Assembly (NCBI RefSeq): GCF_050313795.1
Contig: NZ_JBNPMC010000031.1
Span: 1 to 44,201, forward strand
DNA from: CAMBRQ01 sp945870325
GTDB lineage: Bacteria > Bacillota > Clostridia > Lachnospirales > Lachnospiraceae
DNA length: 44,201 nucleotides
Direction of reading: 5' to 3'
Both the position numbers and the translations under genes were made by a program. Position 1 is the first letter of the stretch, and the number at the start of each line of letters is the position of its first letter. Below, piece after piece: positions 26,151 to 35,914 of this stretch. Below the pieces are notes generated by a model. That model did not search any database. It had not been told where the DNA came from and saw only the letters and a list, made by a program, of their open reading frames with translations.

Positions 26151-27860
26151 ATGGTAGATTTGAAAGCGAATCCGTTTTTCCTGGATGAAGAAAAGGAAAA
26201 TTGGGTTCATGAGACGTTGGCATCTATGAGTACAGAAGAAAAGATTGGTCAGATGTTCTGTCCGATTGGCGGCAATATTGAAGAAGGATTCTTGAAAGAG
26301 TTCGTGGAGGAGTTTCAGCCGGGGGCTATGCTGTATCGTCCGATGCCGGCGTCAGATGTACAGAAGACCCATAGATTCTTGCAGGAGAATTCAAAGGTGC
26401 CGATGCTGTTCGGAGCGAACCTGGAGTCCGGAGGAAATGGAATCTGTGCTGACGGAACCTATTTTGCAAGACCGATGGGAGTTGCGGCAACAGATCATCC
26501 GGTAAATGCATTCCGTCTGGGCGCTGTTGCAGGAAAGGAAGCTGCAGCCGTTGGATGTAACTGGGCATTCTCTCCAATCTGTGACCTGGATATGAATTAC
26601 AGGAATCCGATTACGAATGTGCGTACCTTTGGTTCGGATCAGGACAGGGTCATTCGTTTTGTAAAAGAACAGTTAAAGGGACTGAAAGAGTATGGAGTTG
26701 CTGCAGCTGTGAAGCATTTCCCGGGAGATGGCGTGGATGAAAGGGACCAGCATCTGGCAGTGACCGTGAATAGCTTGTCTGTGGAGGAATATGACAAGAC
26801 TTACGGAGCAATCTGGCAGGAGGTAGTAGATGCAGGAACGTTGTCTATCATGGTCGGACACATCATGCAGCCGGCATATAGCAAATATTTCAACTCGGAA
26901 CTGAAAGACGAAGAGATCCTTCCGGCTACCTTATCCAAAGAGATTCTGCAGGGACTTCTTCGTGGGAAATTAGGATACAACGGAATGATCGTGACGGATG
27001 CAACTCCTATGATCGGATTCAATACGCCGATGAAGCGTTCAGAGGCAATCCCAACAGCGCTTGCATCCGGCTGTGACATGATCCTGTTCAATAAGGATAT
27101 CCGTGAAGATTATCAGTTCGTCCGTGATGCATTAGCAGATGGACGCTTGACGATGGAAAGAGTCGATGAAGCGGTGACAAGAATTCTGGCTATGAAAGCA
27201 GCCATGGGACTTCCTGAAAAAAAGGCAGAAGGCAAACTTGTACCGGGAGAAGAAGCATTAGCAGATGTTTCCTGCAAGGAGCATAAAGAATGGGCAAGAG
27301 AGTGTGCCGATGAGAGCGTTACTCTTGTAAAAGATACGCAGAACCTGCTTCCAATCTCACCTGAGAAATATAAGAAGATCCGTCTGTATCTTCTGGAGGA
27401 CCGGATCGGCGGAGGCTTCAAGGACGGTGAAGGCGCCATTGATAAGGTGAAGGCAAAACTGGAAAAAGAAGGATTTGAAGTGACACTTTTTGATTATACC
27501 AAACCAGACTTCTACGAGATGTTTGAAGGCGGAGTGGAAGATATTAAGAGCAAATTCGATCTTGCTGTCTATGTTGCATGTATCGATACGGCAAGTAACC
27601 AGTCTGTAAGAAGAATTGACTGGGTACACCTGATGGCAGCAGATGCACCGTGGTTTATCAATGATGTGCCGGCAATGTTTATCTCTATTGCCAATCCTTA
27701 TCATCTGGTGGATGCGCCGATGTTGAAGACCTTCATCAATGCGTACACACCAAGTGAAGAAGTGGTTGACCAGGTAGTTGAGAAAATCATGGGAAGATCT
27801 GAATTCAAAGGAGTGAATCCGGTAGACCCATTCTGCAATATCTGGGGTGCAAAGTTCTAA
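26151..27860 (+). CDS. GH3 glycoside hydrolase of the NagZ type
   Basis: The protein has 569 residues from the ATG at 26151 with CAGGAGGAAAAAGAA before it; the longer in-frame start at 26046 is the operator itself. The TIM barrel has KHFPGDGVDERDQH (188-201), matching the NagZ loop KHFPGHG...DxH, whose Asp-His pair is the acid/base dyad of bacterial beta-N-acetylglucosaminidases (here Asp199, His201). The nucleophile is Asp283 in GMIVTDATPM. A second domain (about 350-569) follows, and no signal peptide is seen. The dyad suggests activity on N-acetylhexosamine or a phosphorolytic variant, not on plain beta-glucosides. That is unexpected in a rhamnose locus and leaves the true substrate open. 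First gene of unit E. Confidence 0.87.
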   Translation: MVDLKANPFFLDEEKENWVHETLASMSTEEKIGQMFCPIGGNIEEGFLKEFVEEFQPGAMLYRPMPASDVQKTHRFLQENSKVPMLFGANLESGGNGICADGTYFARPMGVAATDHPVNAFRLGAVAGKEAAAVGCNWAFSPICDLDMNYRNPITNVRTFGSDQDRVIRFVKEQLKGLKEYGVAAAVKHFPGDGVDERDQHLAVTVNSLSVEEYDKTYGAIWQEVVDAGTLSIMVGHIMQPAYSKYFNSELKDEEILPATLSKEILQGLLRGKLGYNGMIVTDATPMIGFNTPMKRSEAIPTALASGCDMILFNKDIREDYQFVRDALADGRLTMERVDEAVTRILAMKAAMGLPEKKAEGKLVPGEEALADVSCKEHKEWARECADESVTLVKDTQNLLPISPEKYKKIRLYLLEDRIGGGFKDGEGAIDKVKAKLEKEGFEVTLFDYTKPDFYEMFEGGVEDIKSKFDLAVYVACIDTASNQSVRRIDWVHLMAADAPWFINDVPAMFISIANPYHLVDAPMLKTFINAYTPSEEVVDQVVEKIMGRSEFKGVNPVDPFCNIWGAKF

Positions 27861-27882
27861 CGATAAGCAGGAGGAAGAAGAA

Positions 27883-30618
27883 ATGAAGATTACAGGTATG
27901 CAGACAAACCATCTGACCAATCCGCTGGGATATGAGATTCAGACACCAAGAGTATCCTTTCAAGTGACGGACACCGAAGCAAAAAAGGCAGACGGTATCC
28001 GCATTCAGGTGGCTTTGGATGCTGATTTTGAAGAAATCATATATGATACGCAGAACTCATCAGACCTTTCGATGATTGGCACGGATCTTGATCTGGAATT
28101 AAAGCCTCGTACCAGATATTACTGGAAGGCAGAAGTATGGGGAGACAACGGAGATTATGCATGCAGTGATACCGCATGGTTTGAGACAGCCAAGATGGAA
28201 GAGCCGTGGGAAGGCAGATGGATTGGAAGTAACAGGCTTAAAGATACCAATCCGATGTTGGTGAAGGAATTTACGACAGAAAAAAGTTATCCAAACAGCA
28301 GGATCTATGTAACAGGGCTTGGATTGTATGAATTATATCTGGACGGTGAACGTGTGGGCAATGAATATCTGACACCAGGATGTACGGATTATAACCAGTG
28401 GATTCAGTACCAGACTTATGAAGTGGAAGTAAAGAGTGGACAGCACAAACTGGAAGTCTTTCTTGCAGATGGATGGTATAAGGGAAGATTCGGACTGGAC
28501 CATGCGGTGAATAATTATGGTGACCAGCACAAGATGATCCTGGAACTGGTGATGCAGGACGCAAAGGGGAATGAAGACAGAATCGTCTCGGATGAGTCCT
28601 GGGAAGCGGCAGCAGGAGATGTGGTATTCAGCAATATTTATGACGGAGAAACTTTCGTCCCGACTTCGAATCAGTCTGCACGCTATCCGGCAGAAATCTT
28701 AGAAGGACCTACTGAGCGTCTGATGGCAAGATACGGACAACCGGTGGTGATCAAAGAAGAAGTGAAACCGATTGAGATGATTCACACGCCTGCAGGCGAG
28801 ACAGTCATCGATATGGGACAGAATATGGCTGGTTTCCTGCGCTTCTATGTGGATGAGCCAAAGGGAACGAAGATACATATGCAGTTTGGAGAAGTGCTGC
28901 AGGAGGGGAATTTTTACCGGGATAACTTGCGTACGGCCAAGGCAGAATTCACCTATATCTCAGATGGAATCGCAAAGTATGTACAGCCGCATTTTACTTA
29001 TTATGGCTTCCGTTATGTTAAGGTGGAAGGCTTTACGAAAGAACCTGCACTGGATCAGTTTACCGGATGTGTACTTTACAGTGATCTGGATCAGACAGGC
29101 TGGATCTCTACCAATCATGAGAAGGTAAACCAACTGATTCAGAATGCTATGTGGGGACAGAAGTGTAATTATGTGGATGTTCCGACAGACTGTCCGCAGA
29201 GAGATGAGAGGATGGGATGGACGGCAGATACCCAGGTATTCTCAGGCACGGCATGTTTTAACATGGACAGTTATAATTTCCTGCGCAAATTCAGCCATGA
29301 TCTGTATGAGACCCAGATGGAATACGGGCATGTGACCTCTGTTGTTCCTGCATTCCATGAGAATGGGCCAACCTGCTCCGTATGGGGCGACGCGGCGACC
29401 ATCGTGCCATGGAATCTATATCTGTATTATGGAGATGCTACGATTCTGAAAGAGCAGTTTGAGAGTATGAGGCAGTGGGTGGACTACATCAAAGGAATTG
29501 ATGAGGCAACCGGCGGAAGAAGGTTCTGGGATGTGGGATTCCATTTTGGAGACTGGCTGGCCCTGGACGGAGAAGGCGATGACGGATTCAAAGGGGCAAC
29601 GGAAGACGGATATATAGCAACTGCATACTACTACAATTCAGCAAACATTGTAGCAAAGGCAGCAAAGATTCTTGGAAAAGAAGAAGAGGCGGCATACTAT
29701 AGCACGCTTGCTCAGGAGATTAAGGCAGCTCTCCAGGCAGAATATTTTACCGCAAACGGGCGTCTTGCACTGACGACACAGACTGCTTATGCGGTAGCTC
29801 TTTCTATGGATTTTGCGCCGGAAGGCAGCAAGGAGCGTATCGCCGAATTCCTGAAAGAGAAATTAAAGGTGAATAAGGGATATCTGAAGACGGGATTCGT
29901 AGGAACCTATCTTCTGAATAAAGTCTTGTCTGATTACGGCAATAATGAACTTGCATACAAACTCCTTCTGAATGAAGAATGTCCGAGTTGGCTGTATGCG
30001 GTGAATATGGGAGCGACAACCATCTGGGAACGCTGGAATTCGATCCTGCCGGACGGAAAGATCAGTGGCACGGAGATGAATTCTCTGAATCATTATTCTT
30101 ATGGCAGTGTTGTAGAGTGGATGTACCGCAACATGGCAGGTCTTCATGTAGAAGAAGAACATCCTGGATTTACACACGTTACGATTGCACCGCAGCCGGA
30201 TTACCGCATTACGTCCTGTGATATGAAGTACCGGTCCATTGCCGGAACCTATGAGATCAGCTGGCAGGTGGAGAAAAGCGGAGAGTTCCATCTGAAAGTA
30301 ACCGTTCCATTTGGCGCGGGGGCGAAGATCGTTCTGCCAAATACCAGTCAGGAGCCAAAAGAAGTAGCAGCCGGAACTTATGAGTATTCTTATATACCGG
30401 AAGTACCGATTATCAAGGTCTATTCTTCCAAGTCACCATTCAGTGAATTATTAGAAGATCCGGAGGCATTGACTGTAGTGGAAAGTTTTATCCCAGGTTG
30501 GCAGGCAGTACCGGCAGGAATGCGGGATATGACGGTGGAGATGCTGAGTGAGACTCCGTTTGTAAGTCTGACACCGGAACAGATGGAAGCATTTAATACA
30601 CATTTGAAAAATTGTTAG
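27883..30618 (+). CDS. GH78 alpha-L-rhamnosidase, canonical, with C-terminal helical tail
   Basis: The protein has 911 residues from the ATG at 27883 (AGGAGG 8 bases before). The domain order is like the GH78 at 14197: FnIII-like (MQTNHLTNPLGYEIQTPRVSF), N-domain (YVTGLGLYELYLDGERVGNEYLTPG), VIDMGQNMAGFLRFYV, and the six-hairpin barrel with DCPQRDERMGWTADTQVF at about 435 and base Glu in GATTIWERWNSILPDG. The two proteins are clear paralogues. After the C-terminal sandwich it has about 80 extra residues (SPFSELLEDPEALTVVESFIPGW, then MRDMTVEMLSETPFVSLTPEQMEAF), a pattern also seen at the end of the GH3 at 6511. It has no signal peptide. Second gene of unit E, 22 bp after the GH3 stop. Confidence 0.93.
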   Translation: MKITGMQTNHLTNPLGYEIQTPRVSFQVTDTEAKKADGIRIQVALDADFEEIIYDTQNSSDLSMIGTDLDLELKPRTRYYWKAEVWGDNGDYACSDTAWFETAKMEEPWEGRWIGSNRLKDTNPMLVKEFTTEKSYPNSRIYVTGLGLYELYLDGERVGNEYLTPGCTDYNQWIQYQTYEVEVKSGQHKLEVFLADGWYKGRFGLDHAVNNYGDQHKMILELVMQDAKGNEDRIVSDESWEAAAGDVVFSNIYDGETFVPTSNQSARYPAEILEGPTERLMARYGQPVVIKEEVKPIEMIHTPAGETVIDMGQNMAGFLRFYVDEPKGTKIHMQFGEVLQEGNFYRDNLRTAKAEFTYISDGIAKYVQPHFTYYGFRYVKVEGFTKEPALDQFTGCVLYSDLDQTGWISTNHEKVNQLIQNAMWGQKCNYVDVPTDCPQRDERMGWTADTQVFSGTACFNMDSYNFLRKFSHDLYETQMEYGHVTSVVPAFHENGPTCSVWGDAATIVPWNLYLYYGDATILKEQFESMRQWVDYIKGIDEATGGRRFWDVGFHFGDWLALDGEGDDGFKGATEDGYIATAYYYNSANIVAKAAKILGKEEEAAYYSTLAQEIKAALQAEYFTANGRLALTTQTAYAVALSMDFAPEGSKERIAEFLKEKLKVNKGYLKTGFVGTYLLNKVLSDYGNNELAYKLLLNEECPSWLYAVNMGATTIWERWNSILPDGKISGTEMNSLNHYSYGSVVEWMYRNMAGLHVEEEHPGFTHVTIAPQPDYRITSCDMKYRSIAGTYEISWQVEKSGEFHLKVTVPFGAGAKIVLPNTSQEPKEVAAGTYEYSYIPEVPIIKVYSSKSPFSELLEDPEALTVVESFIPGWQAVPAGMRDMTVEMLSETPFVSLTPEQMEAFNTHLKNC

Positions 30619-30632
30619 GGAGGAACATATTC

Positions 30633-32927
30633 ATGGGAATGGATTATAGCAGAATTGAGGACTGGATACTTAGGGAAGATTCTTTTGATCCGGAAAAACT
30701 GGGGAAATGCGAGGCTGTCATGAGTCTTGGAAATGGCTATCTGGGACTTCGCAGTGCGACAGAAGAGCGTTATCTGAATGAGACCAGAGGACTCTTTGTG
30801 GCCGGAACATTTAATAAATTCGATGAAAATGAAGTGACCGAACTTCCCAATGCGGCAGATATGACTGCCATGAGCCTTACGATTAACGGGGAAAAATTCT
30901 CTCTGACAGAAGGAACAACCGAGGATTACACGAGAGAACTGAATATCCGTACCGGAGAGTTAAAAAGAAGCATGCTATGGACTTCTCCGAAAGGAACAAA
31001 GGTGAGACTTGCCTTTTATAGAATCGTTTCTCTGAAGCGGCTGCATGTGATTGCACAGCGTGTAGAGATTACGGCTGTGGATAGCGATGTAAAAGTGGAG
31101 TTGAAAAGCGGTATCAACGGAAAGATGACCAATACAGGAAGTCAGCATTTTTCTGATGGTGATAAACGTTTTTATGACAAACGAATCATTCAGTTCGTAC
31201 AGACAACGGGACAGTCGAAGATTGATTTTGTAGATACCACGGTACATAAGTTGGAACTGGAAGGAAACGTGCTTCCACTGGAGGCAGAAGTCTATATCGA
31301 GAAACGTGAGATCTTCGCAGGATATACTGTGGAAGCAGAGGCAGGACAGACACTTGTGATTGAGAAATATTCCAGTGTATATACGAGCAGAGATCTGGAC
31401 GTGGAAGGAAAGACGGTTGCACAGTTACAGGAACTGGCACTTGAGACCAGCAAAGAACTGGAATCTCTTGGATATGAGGCATTAAGGGAGGAATCTGCAA
31501 GGCAGTGGGAAGAAGAGGTGTGGAATCTGGCGCCGATTCAGATTGAAGGCAATGGAATGGACAATTTCGCAGTTCATTTTGCACAGTATCATTTGCGCTT
31601 GATGGTACCTGCACATGACGCGCGTATGAATATCGGAGCCAAAGGATTATCCGGAGAGGGATACAAGGGACATACTTTCTGGGATACGGAAGTGTTCCTG
31701 CTTCCTTACTACATCTTCACGGATCCAAAGACAGCAAGAAAACTGGAAGAATATCGTTATCTTTCCTTGCCTGGAGCACATGCGAAGGCAGAACACAACA
31801 ATTACAAAGGCGCCATGTTCCCTTGGGAGTCTGCATGGCTGGATGACGGAGAGGTTACACCGGAATATATGGATGTGGATATTCTGACAGGTAAGCCCAA
31901 TAAGGTGTGGTCAGGATTTATTGAGCAGCATATTACTTCGGATGTGGCATTTGGCGTATGGCAGTACAGCGTTATTACCGGCGATGAAGACTATATGGAG
32001 AGATACGGTTATGAATTGATTATGGATACGGCAATCTTCTGGGCATCCCGTCTGGAACAGGGCGGGGACGGCAAACTTCACATCAATGATGTGGTAGGAC
32101 CGGACGAATACCGCGAGCATGTCAATGACAATGCATTTACGAATTATATGGCACACTGGAACATGCAAAAAGCGATGGAATACTATCATCTGCTGAAAGA
32201 AGAAAAGCCAGAGATCTATGAAAGACTGAATGGGAAACTTCATCTGGATGAGGCTTACGGCGCATGGAAAGAGGCTTGCGAGAAATTGTATCTTCCGACA
32301 CCGACAGAAGAAAATGTACTTCCACAGGATGACCGCTACTTAAGCTGTCGTGATATTGACTTAAGTAAATACAAGGCACAGGAACACGTAGGTGGCATTA
32401 CCCGGGATTATAATCTGGAGCAGATTAACCAGATTCAGGTATCGAAGCAGGCAGACGTGCTGGTACTGTTCTTCCTGTTGGAAGATATCTTCCCACAGGA
32501 AGTAAAGAAAGCCTCCTGGGAGCACTATGAGGCACGTACCCTTCACGATTCTTCCTTATCATTGTCTACGCATTCGGTACTGGCTTGTGATATGGGTGAG
32601 AAGGCTATGGCGTATGATCGGTTCCGTAAGGCGGCCACGATTGACTTAGGACCATTCATGGGATCTTCCAATGCAGGAATCCATGCGGCATCCTTCGGCG
32701 GTGTGTGGGAATGTGTCGTCTATGGGTTCGGCGGTGTGCGTATGTTAGGCGGTAACTTAAGAATTAATCCATCACTTCCGGATGAGTGGACGAAACTTTC
32801 TTATACCATTATCTGGAAAGGCCAGAAACTTGCGGTAGAAGTAACGAAGGGCACTGTCAGCGTGAAGAATCTGACCGGTACAAAGCAGGTTGAATTAGAA
32901 GTGAACGGAGAAAAATGCGTGCTATAA
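30633..32927 (+). CDS. GH65 glycoside phosphorylase
   Basis: The protein has 764 residues from the ATG at 30633 (TTAGGGAGG before it). GH65 features: EAVMSLGNGYLGLRSATEE in the N-terminal sandwich (about 27-45), HTFWDTEVFLLPYY in the barrel, general acid Glu in VVGPDEYREHVNDNAFTNY, and TLHDSSLSLSTHSVLAC with GIHAASFGGVWECVVYGFGGVR near the end, the phosphate-binding region of the family. GH65 phosphorylases cleave alpha-glucosides (maltose, trehalose, kojibiose, nigerose or 3-O-alpha-glucosyl-L-rhamnose) to beta-glucose 1-phosphate plus acceptor. The last activity is known from Clostridium phytofermentans and fits this rhamnose locus, with pgmB nearby. That assignment is inference. Confidence 0.92.
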   Translation: MGMDYSRIEDWILREDSFDPEKLGKCEAVMSLGNGYLGLRSATEERYLNETRGLFVAGTFNKFDENEVTELPNAADMTAMSLTINGEKFSLTEGTTEDYTRELNIRTGELKRSMLWTSPKGTKVRLAFYRIVSLKRLHVIAQRVEITAVDSDVKVELKSGINGKMTNTGSQHFSDGDKRFYDKRIIQFVQTTGQSKIDFVDTTVHKLELEGNVLPLEAEVYIEKREIFAGYTVEAEAGQTLVIEKYSSVYTSRDLDVEGKTVAQLQELALETSKELESLGYEALREESARQWEEEVWNLAPIQIEGNGMDNFAVHFAQYHLRLMVPAHDARMNIGAKGLSGEGYKGHTFWDTEVFLLPYYIFTDPKTARKLEEYRYLSLPGAHAKAEHNNYKGAMFPWESAWLDDGEVTPEYMDVDILTGKPNKVWSGFIEQHITSDVAFGVWQYSVITGDEDYMERYGYELIMDTAIFWASRLEQGGDGKLHINDVVGPDEYREHVNDNAFTNYMAHWNMQKAMEYYHLLKEEKPEIYERLNGKLHLDEAYGAWKEACEKLYLPTPTEENVLPQDDRYLSCRDIDLSKYKAQEHVGGITRDYNLEQINQIQVSKQADVLVLFFLLEDIFPQEVKKASWEHYEARTLHDSSLSLSTHSVLACDMGEKAMAYDRFRKAATIDLGPFMGSSNAGIHAASFGGVWECVVYGFGGVRMLGGNLRINPSLPDEWTKLSYTIIWKGQKLAVEVTKGTVSVKNLTGTKQVELEVNGEKCVL

Positions 32928-32938
32928 AGGAGGAAAAT

Positions 32939-33310
32939 ATGAGTTATTCAGGACTTGTATTTGAAGATAGCCAGAAACTTGTGGAGCAGGAGTACAGCCT
33001 GCTCCATGAAGCGAATGTGGCAACACTTTTGACAACGGGCAACGGCTATATGGGTGTGAGAGCAAGCCTTGAGGAATACGGAAGCCTTGGCATCCAGGGA
33101 TTCTGGATCCGGGGCGTGATGGACGAGGTTGTAGAAGTGCGGATTACCATGTGCGACAACATGTACATGAAGAAATATTATGTAGAAGAAGACAGGCTTA
33201 AGAAGTTCGAGAAACAGGAACGTGCTATTAATCTTCTGGACTTTCTACTGGTGAGGTTCGAGATCGGTGGTGAGACTTTCTATCCGTGGGAAGGAAAGGT
33301 GCTGTCATGA
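32939..33310 (+). pseudogene. GH65 phosphorylase, N-terminal fragment of a broken gene
   Basis: This is 123 codons from the ATG at 32939 with AAAGGAGG upstream. It carries the GH65 N-terminal start (VATLLTTGNGYMGVRASLEEYGSLGIQGFWIRG) and runs to GGETFYPWEGKVLS, then TGA. In the intact paralogue at 30633 the matching point (GEKFSLTEG) is followed by about 125 more residues of the sandwich domain. These are missing here, and the remaining GH65 sequence resumes in another reading frame at about 33300. The gene therefore carries an internal deletion plus frameshift. It is a paralogue of its immediate neighbour, so its loss may be tolerated. Confidence 0.85.
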
Positions 33311-34928
33311 TGTCTGCGAGGATGGAATCGCAGCACAAAAGATTATCTTCGAGGCAGAGCAAGGAAACATCTATACATTGGAAAAATTGATTGCAACTAT
33401 TACAAGCAGAGATACAGACCGGGAATTGGACGAATGCATAGCGGAATATCTCTGTGCATATCAGGACAGTTCTTATCAGAAAGAATATGAAAAACATCGC
33501 AGGGTTTATCAGGAACTGTTTGCAAAACTGGAGATTCAGATCGAAGGAGATGATATTGCAGACCGTGCCATCCGGTTCTCTAACTATCATACTTTGATTT
33601 CCCTTGAAAGAAATGATTATGTACATAGTTTCTCAGCCAAGGGACTGACCGGAGAGATGTATAACAATTTTGTCTGGTGGGATGCAGAGATCTTCCAGGC
33701 TCCGGTGTTTCAGCAGACCATGCCGGAGTATAGCCGGAATCCGCTGATGTTCCGTTATTCTCATTTGAAAGAGGCGAGAGAAATGGCGGTAAAAGAAGGC
33801 TGCCGGGGGGCCAGATATCCATTTACCACAGGCGTCACCGGAGAAGAGACCATCTGGACCGATGTGCGGCATCCATTTATGCAGATTCACTGCGTGTCGG
33901 ATGTAGGATTATCCATCCTTAATTATTTGACTGCCACGGGAGATCATGCATTCGTGAAAGAATATGGAATGGAGATGCTGCTTGAGATCTGCCGTTACTG
34001 GGTGTCACGAGTGACATGGAAGGAAGAGAAGAAGCGTTATGAGATCCTTCAAGTTACCGGAACGGATGAGCATCATCCCTACGTGGATAACAATGCATAT
34101 ACCAATTACAGTGTATACCGTGTACTGAAGGCTACATGCAGTCTTCTGGATGAGTATGGCAGCGGGCTGGATGAATTGAAAAAGAAGATTGGATTCAAGG
34201 TGGGGGAGAGTGCCGAGTTCGAGCACGTCGCCGAATATATTTATCTTCCGTTGGATGAAGATACGGGCATGATCCCGCAGTTTGACGGTTATTTTGATCT
34301 GTCAAGAGAACTGGAAGTACAGGGTGGAAGCAAGAGTGGTTATACCCAGATGAAGCAGGCAGGATTATATAACAAAAGTCAGGTGATTAAGCAGCCGGAT
34401 GTACTGATGCTTTTTGCTTATCAGAATCTGGATATGCCGAAGACAATCTACCGCAGGAATCTGGACTATTATCAGGGACGGTGTGAAGCGGCATCTTCTT
34501 TATCTTACTGTGTTCATTCCATCTGTTATGCAGATATGGATATGCCGGAGAGTACTTATGGCTATCTGATGGAGACGGCAGAGATGGATCTAAAGAACAA
34601 GCATGGCGGCACGCAGGATGGCATCCATTCCGGATGTGCGGCAGGTGCCTGGATGGCGGTGGTAAGAGGCGTTGCCGGGATGAAGATGACGCCGGATAAG
34701 GTGGTATGCACACCGCATTATATTCCGTGGTGGAAACGGGTGACCTTCCACTGTGTATGGCATGATCAGGGATACCGGGTGATTCTGGATTATCAGGGAA
34801 TGCAGGTAATTGCAGATGCAAAAAATATAGGGGAACTTGTGCTTGGAATCTATGAGAAAGACTTTGTATTAAAAGCGGGAGAGACGGCAGAGTATCTGTT
34901 TCCGAGAATCTCTTCCATCTGGAGTTAA
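33267..34928 (+). pseudogene. GH65 phosphorylase, C-terminal part of a broken gene
   Basis: The frame is open from 33267, but recognisable GH65 sequence starts near 33300 with EDGIAAQKIIFEAEQGN and LIATITSRDTD, equivalent to residues about 240-260 of the intact paralogue. The whole catalytic barrel remains, including FVWWDAEIFQAP, general acid Glu in VTGTDEHHPYVDNNAYTNY, and the end region (CEAASSLSYCVHSICYAD, KHGGTQDGIHSGCAAGAWMAVVRGV). The catalytic residues are intact, so decay is recent or the barrel is still used if re-initiated, but no good start signal is seen. The stop lies 74 bp before the MBL gene of the same operon. Confidence 0.85.
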
Positions 34929-35002
34929 TATATGCGTCCGGCATCCCGTAATACCTGATTGTAGGAAATTACTATCCTATAGAAATGAAAGAGGTGGAGA
35001 GT

Positions 35003-35857
35003 ATGGAACCAACTTTAGAGCAAATCTTTGGCAGTTATACTGCATGGAAAGCAGATGATGCTACATGGTTTATCAATTTTATGAATGGAACGGAGAATAT
35101 GTATCTGCTGGAAGGAGAGGAGAAGGCCCTTCTGATTGATACCGGATATGGCGTAGGGAACTTAAAAGCCTTCGTTGAGACTTTGACGGATAAACCGGTT
35201 ATCGTTGCAAATACACATTTTCATCCGGATCATGCGGCTGGAAATGGTGAATTCGAGGCAGTTTACATGAGTAAGGGCGCTATGTTGGATGAGCCATCCG
35301 TTTACGGAGAAGGTGCAGTGCCGTTTGACTTGAATGCTTTGCCACACCCGGATTATGAGAAGATCTTCGTGGAAGAGGGCTTTAGGATAGAACTGGGTGG
35401 GCGTACGGTTGAAGTGTTAGATGTGAAACCGGCGCACTGTAATAGCAGTCTGTTCTTCCTTGACCGCGGACACCGGATGTTGTTCTGCGGAGATGAGATG
35501 GAGGCAGCACAGGTACTGATGTACGACAATTCGAATAATCCGGAGGCACCGTATGATGTGAAAGAAAGGCTTTTGAACTTTCAATCGAACACACAGAGGA
35601 TGAAGAATCTGGCAGGGGAGTATGACTATCTGCTCCCCAATCACAATGGATATCCGTTGGCAAAGAGTTATCTGGATGAATATATCGAACTTGTGGATCA
35701 CATCTTTGACGGAACGGCGAAGATTGAGGATAAACTGAATCATCCGTTTATAGAGATGGATCCAAAAGCACCGGATCTGTGCAGGGTACGTTGGAAACAC
35801 AGCAGCATTTTTATTAAAAAGGAACTTTTAATGACGGTGTACGGCACTGGGAATTAG
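35003..35857 (+). CDS. Metallo-beta-lactamase-fold hydrolase
   Basis: The protein has 284 residues from the ATG at 35003, preceded by GAGGTGGAG; an in-frame ATG at 34985 lies before the binding site. HxHxDH is present as HFHPDH (residues about 72-77), followed by KPAHCNSS, FCGDEMEAAQ and LPNHNGYP, which supply the remaining metal ligands. The N-terminal AWKADDATWFINFMNGTENMYLLEGEEKALLIDTGYG is typical of sugar-locus MBL proteins. It is a distant paralogue of 3037-3882, and both sit inside glycosidase operons, which suggests a shared small-molecule role (for example on a lactone or an ester), but the substrate is unknown. 57 bp separate it from pgmB. Confidence 0.85.
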   Translation: MEPTLEQIFGSYTAWKADDATWFINFMNGTENMYLLEGEEKALLIDTGYGVGNLKAFVETLTDKPVIVANTHFHPDHAAGNGEFEAVYMSKGAMLDEPSVYGEGAVPFDLNALPHPDYEKIFVEEGFRIELGGRTVEVLDVKPAHCNSSLFFLDRGHRMLFCGDEMEAAQVLMYDNSNNPEAPYDVKERLLNFQSNTQRMKNLAGEYDYLLPNHNGYPLAKSYLDEYIELVDHIFDGTAKIEDKLNHPFIEMDPKAPDLCRVRWKHSSIFIKKELLMTVYGTGN

Positions 35858-35914
35858 CAAACTACACTAGTGTCAGGATACTAGAATAAAACGAGGCTGG
35901 AAAGGAAAGAGGAC

